From positions 92,628 to 117,925 of the forward strand of contig CP070642.1 of the NCBI GenBank assembly GCA_020354105.1: a stretch of 25,298 bases of DNA, given 5' to 3'. The notes beneath the pieces are model-generated. The model worked only from the letters and a program-made list of their open reading frames with translations. It was not told where the DNA came from and did no database searches. The stretch comes from Chloroflexota bacterium. Its GTDB lineage: Bacteria > Chloroflexota > Dehalococcoidia > GIF9 > UBA5629. This document shows, piece after piece, positions 6,206 to 14,406 of this stretch. A program made the translations under genes and the position numbers. Position 1 is the stretch's first letter; the number at the start of each line of letters is the position of its first letter.

Positions 6206-6786
6206 AAAAATATCCGATGGAGCCCTTGAATGAGGTTGATGTTGCTGAGGGATTAAGGATTGACTCGCTGATGGCAGCCTCCCGGCAGTCGATCCCTGAC
6301 CCTGATAGCTGGCTGGATGAGGAAATCAGTCGTAATGTTCTTGTTACTACGGTGGACTATGTGCTTGATTGGGCGCGGTCGCGGTCGATATTTCCACTTA
6401 TGTTCGGGTTAGCCTGCTGCGCATTTGAGATGATTGGTACGGCGGCTTCACGTTTTGATATCTCTCGCTTCGGTATGGATATCTTCCGTTGGTCTCCGCG
6501 TCAGGCTGACCTGATGATTGTCGCCGGAACACTTACCTGGAAGATGGCACCGGCGGTGAAACTGGTATATGAGCAGATGCCTGAACCTAAATGGGTGATA
6601 GCTATGGGTCAGTGCAGTATCAGCGGTGGGCCTTTCAAGGAGTCATACAGCGTTGTCCCAGGCGTAAATCGCATAATTCCGGTTGATGTCTATGTGCCCG
6701 GATGCCCGCCCCGTCCTGAGAGCTTGCTTTATGGCATAACTAAGATACATCAGAAAATCGTCAAGGAGAGTATAAAGAAGGCATGA
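6196..6786 (+). CDS. nuoB: NADH-quinone oxidoreductase subunit B (complex I, N2 cluster)
   Basis: A 196-residue peripheral-arm subunit that holds the terminal iron-sulfur cluster N2, from which electrons pass to quinone. The four cluster ligands are in place: Cys74-Cys75 in FGLACCAFEM, Cys140 in AMGQCSISGG and Cys170 in VPGCPPRPE. The quinone-facing FDISRFGMDIFRWSPRQ segment is also conserved. ATG 6196 is chosen; the frame is open further upstream, but that stretch is the nuoA sequence in another frame and does not resemble NuoB. Overlaps nuoA by ten bases and nuoC by four (ATGA). Confidence 0.97.
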   Translation: MAIEKYPMEPLNEVDVAEGLRIDSLMAASRQSIPDPDSWLDEEISRNVLVTTVDYVLDWARSRSIFPLMFGLACCAFEMIGTAASRFDISRFGMDIFRWSPRQADLMIVAGTLTWKMAPAVKLVYEQMPEPKWVIAMGQCSISGGPFKESYSVVPGVNRIIPVDVYVPGCPPRPESLLYGITKIHQKIVKESIKKA

Positions 6787-7223
6787 CCACGGCCTTAAAC
6801 GGTGAGCAGTTAGCCGAGAAAATAATCAAAGCATCCCCCGATGCAGTCGTTGCTGTTGATAAAGGGGCTGTCGTTGTCAAAAGCGAGTCTCTTTATCAGG
6901 TAGCTGAGTTTCTGAAGAATACACCGGAGCTTGATTTCGACTATCTTGTAAACCTGACTGTTGTCGATTACATGGATTACTTTGAAGTTGTTTACCATTT
7001 AGTTTCGTTGAAGCATAACCATAGCCTGGTTTTGAAGACCAGATGCCGTGACCGAGAAAAGCCTGTAGTGCCTTCGGTAGTCGGTTTATGGCGCTCTGCT
7101 GATTTTCAAGAGCGTGAAGTTTATGACCTTATGGGTATTGTATTCGATGGGCACCCCAATTTGAAACGACTATTGCTCTGGGAAGGTTTTGTTGGGCATC
7201 CATTGCGGAGGGATTATCTCTAG
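6783..7223 (+). CDS. nuoC: NADH-quinone oxidoreductase subunit C (30 kDa subunit)
   Basis: A 146-residue subunit that packs against NuoD in the connecting module; it has no cofactor. Family signature in the C-terminal half: VVPSVVGLWRSADFQEREVYDL and DGHPNLKRLLLWEGF followed by GHPLRRDY. It is on the short side (many NuoC proteins are 150-220 residues) and is not fused to NuoD. The ATG overlaps the nuoB stop by four bases. Its stop is immediately followed by the nuoD GTG, with no intervening base. Confidence 0.94.
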   Translation: MTTALNGEQLAEKIIKASPDAVVAVDKGAVVVKSESLYQVAEFLKNTPELDFDYLVNLTVVDYMDYFEVVYHLVSLKHNHSLVLKTRCRDREKPVVPSVVGLWRSADFQEREVYDLMGIVFDGHPNLKRLLLWEGFVGHPLRRDYL

Positions 7224-8327
7224 GTGGCGATAAGAACCGAGCCTTTTATTCTCAATATGGGGCCTCAGCACCCATCAACTCATGGTGTCTTTCGCATGAA
7301 AGTTACCCTTGATGGTGAAGTGGTTGTTGATTTGGAGCCTGTAATCGGTTATCTCCATCGTGGCATCGAGAAGTTGGGGGAAACCAGGACATATACCCAA
7401 ATAATTCCCTTAACTGACAGGCTTGACTATGTAGCCTCCATGACTAACAACTTTGCTTATGTGCTGGCTGTGGAGAAGTTGGCTGGGATAAAGATTCCGG
7501 AGCGGGCTGAATATATTAGGATTATTATGGCTGAGACGATGCGTATTTCCAGCCACCTTATGGCAGTCGGCTTTTTCCTTAATGACCTTGGGGCTATGAT
7601 GACACCAGTATTGTATATGTGGCGGGAGAGAGAAAAACTTTTGGATTTGTATGAGATGGTTTGTGGCCAGCGGCTTACCTACAATTATATGAGAATAGGT
7701 GGAGTTAGCCATGACCTCCCTGAAGAATTTTTACCGGCTATGAAGAAGTGGGTGGCTGAAATGCCGCGATTTATTGATGAATATGACCAGCTTTTATCTC
7801 AGAATGAGATTCTATTGGCAAGGACTAAAGGGGTTTGCATTTTGCCCAGAGACACCGCCGTAAGTATTGCAGCCAGTGGGCCAGTGCTTCGAGCTAGCGG
7901 TGTGAAGTGGGACCTGCGTAAGGCTGACCCTTATTCCATTTATGACCGTTTTGATTTTGAGGTACCGGTGGGCACTGTTGGCGATAACTATGACAGGTAC
8001 TGGGTGAGGATGCAAGAGGCGAGGCAGAGCGTTCGTATTTTGGAACAGGCAATAGCGCAACTGCCAGAAGGCGAGGTTTGTGCTAAAGTGCCTAAGTTGC
8101 TACGGCCACCGGTTGGCGAGGCTTACGGGCATATAGAAGCACCGAAAGGCGAACTTGGTTTTTATTTGGTAAGCGATAATTCTATAGCTCCTTATAGGTT
8201 TCATATTCGCCCGCCAACGCTGATTAATTTGACCGCCTTGAAGGATATGGTTATCGGCTGGAAAGTGGCCGACTTGATAATTACCTTTGGCAGCATTGAT
8301 GTTTGTCTAGGGGAGATAGACCGGTAA
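7224..8327 (+). CDS. nuoD: NADH-quinone oxidoreductase subunit D (49 kDa subunit, quinone site)
   Basis: A 367-residue subunit that forms the quinone pocket with NuoB. It is homologous to the large subunit of [NiFe] hydrogenases but lacks the Ni ligands. The N-terminal loop NMGPQHPSTHG includes His20, equivalent to the quinone-contacting His of Thermus Nqo4. PLTDRLDYVASM supplies the partner Tyr. The C-terminus GSIDVCLGEIDR is the family's normal end. The start is GTG 7224 with GGAGGG about ten bases upstream inside nuoC. The stop overlaps the nuoH ATG by one base. Confidence 0.97.
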   Translation: MAIRTEPFILNMGPQHPSTHGVFRMKVTLDGEVVVDLEPVIGYLHRGIEKLGETRTYTQIIPLTDRLDYVASMTNNFAYVLAVEKLAGIKIPERAEYIRIIMAETMRISSHLMAVGFFLNDLGAMMTPVLYMWREREKLLDLYEMVCGQRLTYNYMRIGGVSHDLPEEFLPAMKKWVAEMPRFIDEYDQLLSQNEILLARTKGVCILPRDTAVSIAASGPVLRASGVKWDLRKADPYSIYDRFDFEVPVGTVGDNYDRYWVRMQEARQSVRILEQAIAQLPEGEVCAKVPKLLRPPVGEAYGHIEAPKGELGFYLVSDNSIAPYRFHIRPPTLINLTALKDMVIGWKVADLIITFGSIDVCLGEIDR

Positions 8328-9436
8328 TGACGCTACTGGAACAATTCCAATTGTGGTTAGGTGGTATCTGGCCGGATTGGGCAGCCTATATCGTGCCAGG
8401 TATAGTTGGCATATTGGTTGTTCTTGGCTTTGTTGTGATTTCGGTTATTGTTTTCATTTGGTATGAACGGCGTCTGCTGGGTCGCTTTCAGATTCGCTTA
8501 GGTCCAAATCGACTTGGTCCCGAGGGTATTTTTCAGCCGCTTGCCACGGCTTTAAAGATATTGTTGAAAGAAGACATTGTCCCGGCTATGGGTGATAAGA
8601 TAATTCACTGGCTGGCTCCGGTAATAGTCTTTGTGCCGGTGTTGATGGTTTTTGCCGTTGTACCTTTTGGAGAAAAGGCTATCTTAGCTGACCTTAATGT
8701 GGGCATAGTTTATGTGGTGGCAATTAGCTCAGTATCTGCTGTAGGTATATATATGGCTGGATGGGCGTCAAATAATAAATACGCTTTGATAGCGGCTTTA
8801 AGGACAGTGGCTCAAATGGTGAGCTATGAACTGCCGGTGGTTCTAGCCATTTTGGGTGTGGTTTTGATGGCAGGGTCGATGTCGATGACTCAAATTGTGA
8901 CTGCTCAAACTCTTCCTTTCATCATATTTCAACCTCTTGGTTTTGTTATATTTTTCCTCGGTACGGTGGCTGAGATGAACCGGAGTCCGTTTGACCTCCT
9001 TGAGGCAGACTCTGAGATTGTCGCCGGCTACCATATCGAGTATTCTGGAATGAAATTTGCCATGTTCTATCTTGGTGAATACGGTCATGCTCTGGCTTAT
9101 GCCTGCATTATCTCCACGTTGTTCCTTGGGGGCTGGCAAGGTCCCTTTTTACCACCCATCATATGGCTTATGATTAAAGTCGTGGCGGTGTTTTCGGTTA
9201 TTGTGTGGATGCGGGCTACTCTGCCCAGATTGCGTGTAGACCAGTTAATGGCTTTTGCCTGGAAGGGTCTGCTGCCCATGGCCATAATTAACCTGTTTAT
9301 CATCGCTGCTGAAGTGCTGTTGCTACCGGAAATTACGCCCTGGATAATAGTGGCAATGAACTTTGTTTTTGCCGGTGTTCTAATAGTTCTATGGTCGAAG
9401 CTGTTTACCTTAGGAGGCGGCCGAGTTGAAGTTTGA
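8327..9436 (+). CDS. nuoH: NADH-quinone oxidoreductase subunit H (complex I membrane subunit)
   Basis: A 369-residue membrane subunit of about eight helices that links the quinone cavity to the proton-pumping arm. Conserved cytoplasmic loops are visible: ERRLLGRFQIRLGPNRLGPE, and the acidic E-channel loop EMNRSPFDLLEADSEIVAGY followed by HIEYSGMKFAMF. I chose ATG 8327 (one-base overlap with the nuoD stop, GGGGAGA about 11 bases upstream) over an in-frame GTG eight codons earlier, which adds a charged stretch with no family support. Its 3' end overlaps nuoI by 11 bases. Confidence 0.95.
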   Translation: MTLLEQFQLWLGGIWPDWAAYIVPGIVGILVVLGFVVISVIVFIWYERRLLGRFQIRLGPNRLGPEGIFQPLATALKILLKEDIVPAMGDKIIHWLAPVIVFVPVLMVFAVVPFGEKAILADLNVGIVYVVAISSVSAVGIYMAGWASNNKYALIAALRTVAQMVSYELPVVLAILGVVLMAGSMSMTQIVTAQTLPFIIFQPLGFVIFFLGTVAEMNRSPFDLLEADSEIVAGYHIEYSGMKFAMFYLGEYGHALAYACIISTLFLGGWQGPFLPPIIWLMIKVVAVFSVIVWMRATLPRLRVDQLMAFAWKGLLPMAIINLFIIAAEVLLLPEITPWIIVAMNFVFAGVLIVLWSKLFTLGGGRVEV

Positions 9437-9971
9437 AAGATATGGAATCGGCATAGCTAAGGGAATGGCGTTAACCTTCAAACACCTGTTCCGCGCCCCG
9501 ATTACGGTGCAGTATCCCGAGGAAAAGTTAGCTGTTTCACGGCGCATACGGGGCAATGAGCTGGTGTGGTTTCTTGATAAGTGTACTGGCTGTGCTACTT
9601 GTGCCAAGGCATGTCCTCAAGGAAATATTGAGATTGTCACCCACGTGGGAGATGAGAATAACTATGTGGTTGATAAGTTTGAGGTAGATACTGGGCGTTG
9701 TATGTTCTGTGGTTTATGTGTTGAGGCTTGCCCGTATGATGCTCTGGCTATGGGACGCAGTTATGAGCGAGCACAGTATCGACGGGGAGATGTTATCTTG
9801 AATAAAGAACAGCTCCAGATGTCGGATATAAGGCAGCCCAGTGGTTATGCTCGACCAAAGATTGAGGCAACTTTGCCCAGGCAGAACTTGCTTGTTTACT
9901 GGGATAAGAAGAAAGGCGGGCAGAAATTGAGATGGCTGAGTCTGAGCAAGAAGAGAGGTCGTGGTGTTTGA
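9426..9971 (+). CDS. nuoI: NADH-quinone oxidoreductase subunit I (N6a/N6b ferredoxin subunit)
   Basis: A 181-residue peripheral subunit with two [4Fe-4S] clusters passing electrons to N2. Ligands: C53-x2-C56-x2-C59-x3-C63-P and C92-x2-C95-x2-C98-x3-C102-P. An amphipathic N-terminus (GMALTFKHLFRAPITVQYP) anchors it at the membrane. The C-terminus carries a basic tail (KKKGGQK and SLSKKRGRG). With NuoE, F and G not encoded here, NuoI is the outermost redox subunit in this operon, so an external electron donor would dock on or near it (inference). TTG start at 9426 with AGGAGG eight bases upstream. Overlaps both neighbours by 11 bases. Confidence 0.96.
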   Translation: MKFERYGIGIAKGMALTFKHLFRAPITVQYPEEKLAVSRRIRGNELVWFLDKCTGCATCAKACPQGNIEIVTHVGDENNYVVDKFEVDTGRCMFCGLCVEACPYDALAMGRSYERAQYRRGDVILNKEQLQMSDIRQPSGYARPKIEATLPRQNLLVYWDKKKGGQKLRWLSLSKKRGRGV

Positions 9972-10449
9972 TATCGTCTTCTGGATATTGGCACTGGTGA
10001 CTGTTGGTGCAGCATTAGCTGTCGTTATCTTGCGTGATGTCTTTAGGGCGGCTCTTTCTCTGGTTTTACTTTTCTTGGCTATAGCTGTGATTTATATAAC
10101 TCTTTACGCAGATTTTCTGGCGGTTGTGCAGGTGCTCATTTATGTGGGGGCTATATCAATATTGATTATTGTGTCGATCATGCTTACCCGTGAAGTTTGG
10201 CATGGTAGTCCAACGGGTAAGCTACGCATTCCTGCCATTGTAGTTAGTTTGTTGCTTTTGGGGACAATGGTGTTCACTGTGATAAACACCAACTGGGAAA
10301 CGAGTGGTGAGCCGCCTCTGCAACCGACAACGGCAGCTATAGGTACGAGCCTGTTTGGCGAGGGTGGTTTTATATTGCCTGTGGAAATTACCGCGGTGTT
10401 GCTCTTGGCGGCAGTGCTAGGTGCAATCGTGCTAATAAGGGAGAAATAA
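9961..10449 (+). CDS. nuoJ: NADH-quinone oxidoreductase subunit J (complex I membrane subunit)
   Basis: A 162-residue membrane protein with five predicted helices (about 2-22, 26-46, 51-73, 89-105, 138-158). The helix VQVLIYVGAISILIIVSIML contains the family's glycine-rich break (YVGAI) that forms a pi-bulge during coupling. Start is GTG 9961, or the next codon, also GTG. It overlaps nuoI by 11 bases. NuoJ loops vary widely; assignment rests on this helix plus position between nuoI and nuoK. Confidence 0.93.
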   Translation: MVFDIVFWILALVTVGAALAVVILRDVFRAALSLVLLFLAIAVIYITLYADFLAVVQVLIYVGAISILIIVSIMLTREVWHGSPTGKLRIPAIVVSLLLLGTMVFTVINTNWETSGEPPLQPTTAAIGTSLFGEGGFILPVEITAVLLLAAVLGAIVLIREK

Positions 10450-10452
10450 GAA

Positions 10453-10764
10453 ATGTCAGTTGGGCTAGAGCATTATCTTGTTTTGTCAGCGGTTCTGTTC
10501 TCCATCGGTTTATATGGAGTTCTGGCTAAGCGCAATGCTGTGGTCATTTTGATGTGTATTGAGATCATGCTCAATGCAGTGAATATCGCACTAGTTGCTT
10601 TCTCTCGCTACGTTGTGCCTATGTTGCTGACCGGGCAGATATTTGCCATATTTGTCATAGTGGTTGCTGCAGCTGAGGCTGCTGTTGGCATAGCTATAAT
10701 AATCGCTATTTATCGCAATCGGCAATCTGTTGATGTCGACAAATTTGACTTAATGAAATGGTAA
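10453..10764 (+). CDS. nuoK: NADH-quinone oxidoreductase subunit K (complex I membrane subunit)
   Basis: A 103-residue MrpC-like subunit with three helices. The two intramembrane glutamates of the proton path are present: Glu37 in MCIEIMLNAVN and Glu75 in VVAAAEAAVGIAI, corresponding to E. coli NuoK Glu36 and Glu72. ATG start three bases after the nuoJ stop. Length is standard. Confidence 0.96.
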   Translation: MSVGLEHYLVLSAVLFSIGLYGVLAKRNAVVILMCIEIMLNAVNIALVAFSRYVVPMLLTGQIFAIFVIVVAAAEAAVGIAIIIAIYRNRQSVDVDKFDLMKW

Positions 10765-10776
10765 TGAGCTAAGAAA

Positions 10777-10974
10777 ATGTGGGTTCAGGTTAAGAGTGCA
10801 CCTAATTTAATAATGGCTGAGATGTGGAAAGAGCTTTTTGAGGGTGAAGGTATACCTGCACGTATTTTGCCTGATCTGGAGAAAAAGCCGGGCAGCGGCG
10901 CATTGGCTGGCTACCGTATTCTTGTGTCCCAGGAACGGGTACATGTTGTAGAGGAGGTCTTGAGGAAACTCTAA
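10777..10974 (+). CDS. DUF2007-like small protein embedded in the nuo operon
   Basis: A 65-residue soluble protein. The pattern WVQVKSAPNLIMAEMWKELF, then GEGIPARI, and YRILVSQERVHVVEEVLRKL at the end is that of DUF2007 'putative signal-transducing' domains, a small ferredoxin-like/GlnB-like fold. In this family the start reads roughly 'v-v-a-n-E-A-l-L-e-gI', followed by a strand that ends in a 'V...d...A..vL' helix. It has no cysteine or other cofactor ligand and no membrane segment. It lies 12 bases after nuoK, and its TAA overlaps the nuoL ATG by one base, so it is part of the operon and likely made with complex I. A regulatory or assembly role is inference from position. Confidence 0.75.
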   Translation: MWVQVKSAPNLIMAEMWKELFEGEGIPARILPDLEKKPGSGALAGYRILVSQERVHVVEEVLRKL

Positions 10975-12890
10975 TGCCACATCAAGTTCCTTGGTTAATA
11001 TTTCTATTGCCCTTCCTCTCGCTTATTATTATTTCTTTTGTTCTAAGACCTTTCTTTAATAATCGTCCGAAGCTCGGTGGCTATGTCACCATTGGTGCTA
11101 TTGGGATCTCTTTTATTTTCTCTTTGTGGGTGCTGCTAGAGGTCTTTGCTACACCCGGGCATAAGCTGGACATACCCGATATACAGTGGTTGGTCATTGG
11201 CGACCTGACTGTCCAGGTTGGGCTATTAGTTGATTCTCTAACTGCGGTCATGCTGGTGGTGGTTACCCTGGTCAGTCTGATGGTTCAGATTTATTCTCAA
11301 GGCTATATGCATGGCGACCCGGGCTATCATCGCTATTTTGCCTTCATGTCTCTTTTTACAGCCTGCATGTTGGGCTTGGTTATGGCCGATAACCTCGTTT
11401 TCATGTTTCTCTTTTGGGAAGGCGTTGGATTAGGCTCCTATTTGCTCATTGGTTTCTGGTTTCATCGGCCTTCTGCTGCAAACGCGGCTAAGAAAGCTTT
11501 CATTGTTACTCGCTTTGGCGATTTCGGTTTTCTGGTGGCTATACTTCTGCTTTTCTACAACACGGGAACCTTCAATATTGAAGAGCTGCACGGCTTAGCT
11601 GTGGCTGGTGCTTTAGCAGGGACAATTTTAACATGGGCGGCCATTGGTATTTTCGCCGGAGCTGTTGGCAAGTCGGCACAGTTCCCACTACATGTCTGGC
11701 TGCCCGATGCGATGGAAGGTCCGACGCCGGTCAGTGCTCTGATACATGCGGCGACAATGGTGGCTGCCGGAGTTTTCTTGGTGGCTCGCATGTTCCCTCT
11801 GTTCGAACATTCCCATGCGGCTTTAACTACGGTGGCCGTCATCGGTGGTTTCACAGCTATTTTCGCAGCCAGTATGGGTCTGGTCATGACTGACATCAAG
11901 CGTGTACTGGCTTATTCCACTATCAGCCAGCTAGGCTATATGATGCTGGGTCTGGGTGTTGGTGGCGTTGCCGTTGGCATCTTTCACCTGTTCAATCATG
12001 CCTTCTTCAAGGCTCTCCTGTTTCTTGGTGCCGGCAGTGTTAATCACAGCACGGGTACCTTCGATATGCGGGAGATGGGTGGCTTGCGAAAGGCTATGCC
12101 ATGGACTTATATCACCTTTCTTATTGCCTCATTGAGTCTAGCTGGTATCTGGCCTCTTGCAGGCTTCTGGAGTAAGGACGAAGTTTTGGTATATTCCTTC
12201 GCCAATAATCCTATACTATTCTACTTAGCCATGATTACCGTTTTCATGACGGCCTTTTATATGTTCAGGGCAATATTCATGACCTTTGGTGGCGAATATC
12301 GAGGCGGTGCCGCATCAGGTCACGGTGAGCATGGCGGTGGTAAGCTCCATGAGTCACCGATGGTGATGGTTGTGCCCATGGTAATTCTGGCTGTCTTGTC
12401 GGTTGCATCCGGATGGGTCAATGTTACCGGCTCATTCAGCCAGTTTCTGGGGCATGGTGGACATGTTGAAGCACATGGTTTCATTGATGGCTTCTTAGGC
12501 ATATTGACGCATCCGCTGCCTTTGATATCGCTGCTGGTGGCTGGTTTGGGTATTTTCTTGGCTTATGCCATGTATAGTGCTAAGTGGATTTCGGCTGAGG
12601 CTGTGGGCAGGGTTTTCAAGCCACTGCATACCCTGTTTTATATGAAGTACTGGTTCGATGAACTTTATGAGCGGGTGATTGTGGTCAGGGTTCTGGTTGA
12701 TGGGATTTTTGCGGCACTCAGCGTCTTTGACTCTCGTGTTGTTGATGGGGCGGTGAATGGTGTGGCTAGAGGCACTAACGAAGCTAGTGGAGTTATGCGA
12801 CGGGCACAGACCGGGCAGTTGCAGGCATATGGTATAGCCATCGCTATAGGTGTGATAGCGATTGCGGTCTGTTTTTATCTTTTCAGTTGA
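10974..12890 (+). CDS. nuoL: NADH-quinone oxidoreductase subunit L (antiporter-like proton pump)
   Basis: A 638-residue distal pump subunit of the membrane arm, MrpA/Na+-H+ antiporter-like. Pump residues are visible: Glu in MFLFWEGVGLGSYLLIG, Lys in GAVGKSAQFPLHVWLPDAM, and the TM helix LAYSTISQLGYMMLGLG with HLFNHAFFKALLFLGAGS. A His/Gly-rich cytoplasmic or periplasmic loop (ASGHGEHGGGKLHES) is notable. The C-terminus extends beyond the NuoM/N core (FKPLHTLFYMKYWFDELYER), matching the lateral helix and final helix unique to NuoL. It starts at the ATG overlapping the stop of the DUF2007-like gene. Confidence 0.97.
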   Translation: MPHQVPWLIFLLPFLSLIIISFVLRPFFNNRPKLGGYVTIGAIGISFIFSLWVLLEVFATPGHKLDIPDIQWLVIGDLTVQVGLLVDSLTAVMLVVVTLVSLMVQIYSQGYMHGDPGYHRYFAFMSLFTACMLGLVMADNLVFMFLFWEGVGLGSYLLIGFWFHRPSAANAAKKAFIVTRFGDFGFLVAILLLFYNTGTFNIEELHGLAVAGALAGTILTWAAIGIFAGAVGKSAQFPLHVWLPDAMEGPTPVSALIHAATMVAAGVFLVARMFPLFEHSHAALTTVAVIGGFTAIFAASMGLVMTDIKRVLAYSTISQLGYMMLGLGVGGVAVGIFHLFNHAFFKALLFLGAGSVNHSTGTFDMREMGGLRKAMPWTYITFLIASLSLAGIWPLAGFWSKDEVLVYSFANNPILFYLAMITVFMTAFYMFRAIFMTFGGEYRGGAASGHGEHGGGKLHESPMVMVVPMVILAVLSVASGWVNVTGSFSQFLGHGGHVEAHGFIDGFLGILTHPLPLISLLVAGLGIFLAYAMYSAKWISAEAVGRVFKPLHTLFYMKYWFDELYERVIVVRVLVDGIFAALSVFDSRVVDGAVNGVARGTNEASGVMRRAQTGQLQAYGIAIAIGVIAIAVCFYLFS

Positions 12891-12901
12891 GGTAGAGAGA
12901 T

Positions 12902-14389
12902 TTGAATTTTCCTTATCTTTCGGCAATAGTCTTTCTCCCGGTAGTCGGGCTAATAGTTATTGCCTTATTGCCTAAGCCAGACCAAAAGACTATTAAATTT
13001 ACGGCTCTGATATTCGCTCTGGCTTCGTTTGTCCTATCAATCGCTGTCTTCTGTCTTTTTGACCGTTCTGGTGGTGCTGTAGGGCAGATTCAATTTGAGG
13101 AGAAGATTTCCTGGATATCGGCAATCAATGCCTTCTATCATCTCGGTGTTGATGGCCTGAGTTTACCTCTGATGATATTAATGACATTCCTCGGTGTCTT
13201 GGCGGTACTGGTGTCGTGGAATATACAATTGAGGCCTAAGGAATATTTCATCTGGTTATTGCTCCTGGAGGCGAGTATATTAGGAGTCTTTTGCTCCTTA
13301 GACATGGTTCTGTTTTTCCTGTTCTGGGAACTGGAGCTTATCCCGATGTATTTCCTTATCTCTGTCTGGGGTGGTGGCAGGAAAGAATATTCAGCTATCA
13401 AATATGTCATATACACCCTGGTCGGCAGCGCTATGATGCTGGCTGGTATTTTAAGCATTTATTTTACTACCGGCAGCCTGAATATGATGGAGTTGGCGGG
13501 TCTGGAGACAGCCAGGCCATTTATCCCGTTAGCTGCTATGTTCTTCTTGATGCTGATTGGTTTTGCCATTAAGCTGCCGGTGTTTCCATTGCATACCTGG
13601 TTGCCTGATGCACATACTGATGCTCCCACAGCGGCGAGCGTGGTCCTGGCTGGTGCATTGCTTAAGATGGGCGGCTATGGAATGATTCGCCTTTGTGTCT
13701 CTATTTTCCCTGCTGTAGCCCTGCAGTATGCTCCGTTGCTGACGGCTTTAGCTGCTGTCAGTGTGCTCTATGGAGCGGCGGTAACTTTGAGACAGAAGGA
13801 CTTGAAGCGGCTGATCGCCTATAGTAGCGTTAGCCACATGGGGTATGTGCTGCTTGGCATCTTTGCTTTGAGCCAGGTGAGTATGAATGGTGCTGTTTTG
13901 CAGATGTTCAGCCATGGTATTATCACTGGGCTTCTCTTCGCTATGGTGGGGGTGGTCTACGATAAGGCTCACGAACGAAATCTGGATAATCTGGGTGGAC
14001 TAGCCAGACAGATGCCCGTTGCAGTGGTTGTCTTCAGCATCGCCGGTCTGGCCTCTTTGGGTTTGCCGGGCACCAGCGGATTTGCTGCTGAGTTTATTAC
14101 CTTTGTTGGTAGCTATTCCAGTACAGTTGTTGAAGGTATACGCTTGTATACTATTCTGGGCGTATTTGGGGTTGTTCTAACCGCTGGCTACATTTTGTGG
14201 ATGCTGCAGCGAGTTTTCTACGGTCCGCCATTGGATAAATATAACGATGTACCTGATGTAAGCAATGTTGAGAAGATATGTACCTTTTCTTTTGTTGCTG
14301 CCATTATGCTGGTTGGTCTATACCCGGCTATTCTCACTGATGTAATTAAGCTGGGGGTTGAGCCGATAATTAGGCTGATAGGTTTATAA
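12902..14389 (+). CDS. nuoM: NADH-quinone oxidoreductase subunit M (antiporter-like proton pump)
   Basis: A 495-residue membrane pump subunit. Key residues: Glu in FLFWELELIPMYFLI, Lys in FAIKLPVFPLHTWLPDAHTD, the second Lys in AGALLKMGGYGMIR, and the broken helix LIAYSSVSHMGYVLLGI. Start is TTG 12902 (MNFPYLSAIVFLP), 11 bases after nuoL, with GAGGTAGAGAG as a modest ribosome binding site. Length is typical for NuoM. Confidence 0.97.
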   Translation: MNFPYLSAIVFLPVVGLIVIALLPKPDQKTIKFTALIFALASFVLSIAVFCLFDRSGGAVGQIQFEEKISWISAINAFYHLGVDGLSLPLMILMTFLGVLAVLVSWNIQLRPKEYFIWLLLLEASILGVFCSLDMVLFFLFWELELIPMYFLISVWGGGRKEYSAIKYVIYTLVGSAMMLAGILSIYFTTGSLNMMELAGLETARPFIPLAAMFFLMLIGFAIKLPVFPLHTWLPDAHTDAPTAASVVLAGALLKMGGYGMIRLCVSIFPAVALQYAPLLTALAAVSVLYGAAVTLRQKDLKRLIAYSSVSHMGYVLLGIFALSQVSMNGAVLQMFSHGIITGLLFAMVGVVYDKAHERNLDNLGGLARQMPVAVVVFSIAGLASLGLPGTSGFAAEFITFVGSYSSTVVEGIRLYTILGVFGVVLTAGYILWMLQRVFYGPPLDKYNDVPDVSNVEKICTFSFVAAIMLVGLYPAILTDVIKLGVEPIIRLIGL

Positions 14390-14406
14390 TGGGATGGTTT
14401 GATTAG

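Noticed and set aside
8303..8326. GTG 8303 as the nuoH start
   Set aside because: It would add eight charged residues inside the end of nuoD; ATG 8327 overlaps the stop by one base and has GGGGAGA upstream.
11555..11899. 114-codon minus-strand frame inside nuoL
   Set aside because: Antisense shadow of a strongly conserved gene; composition follows from nuoL codons and it resembles no family.
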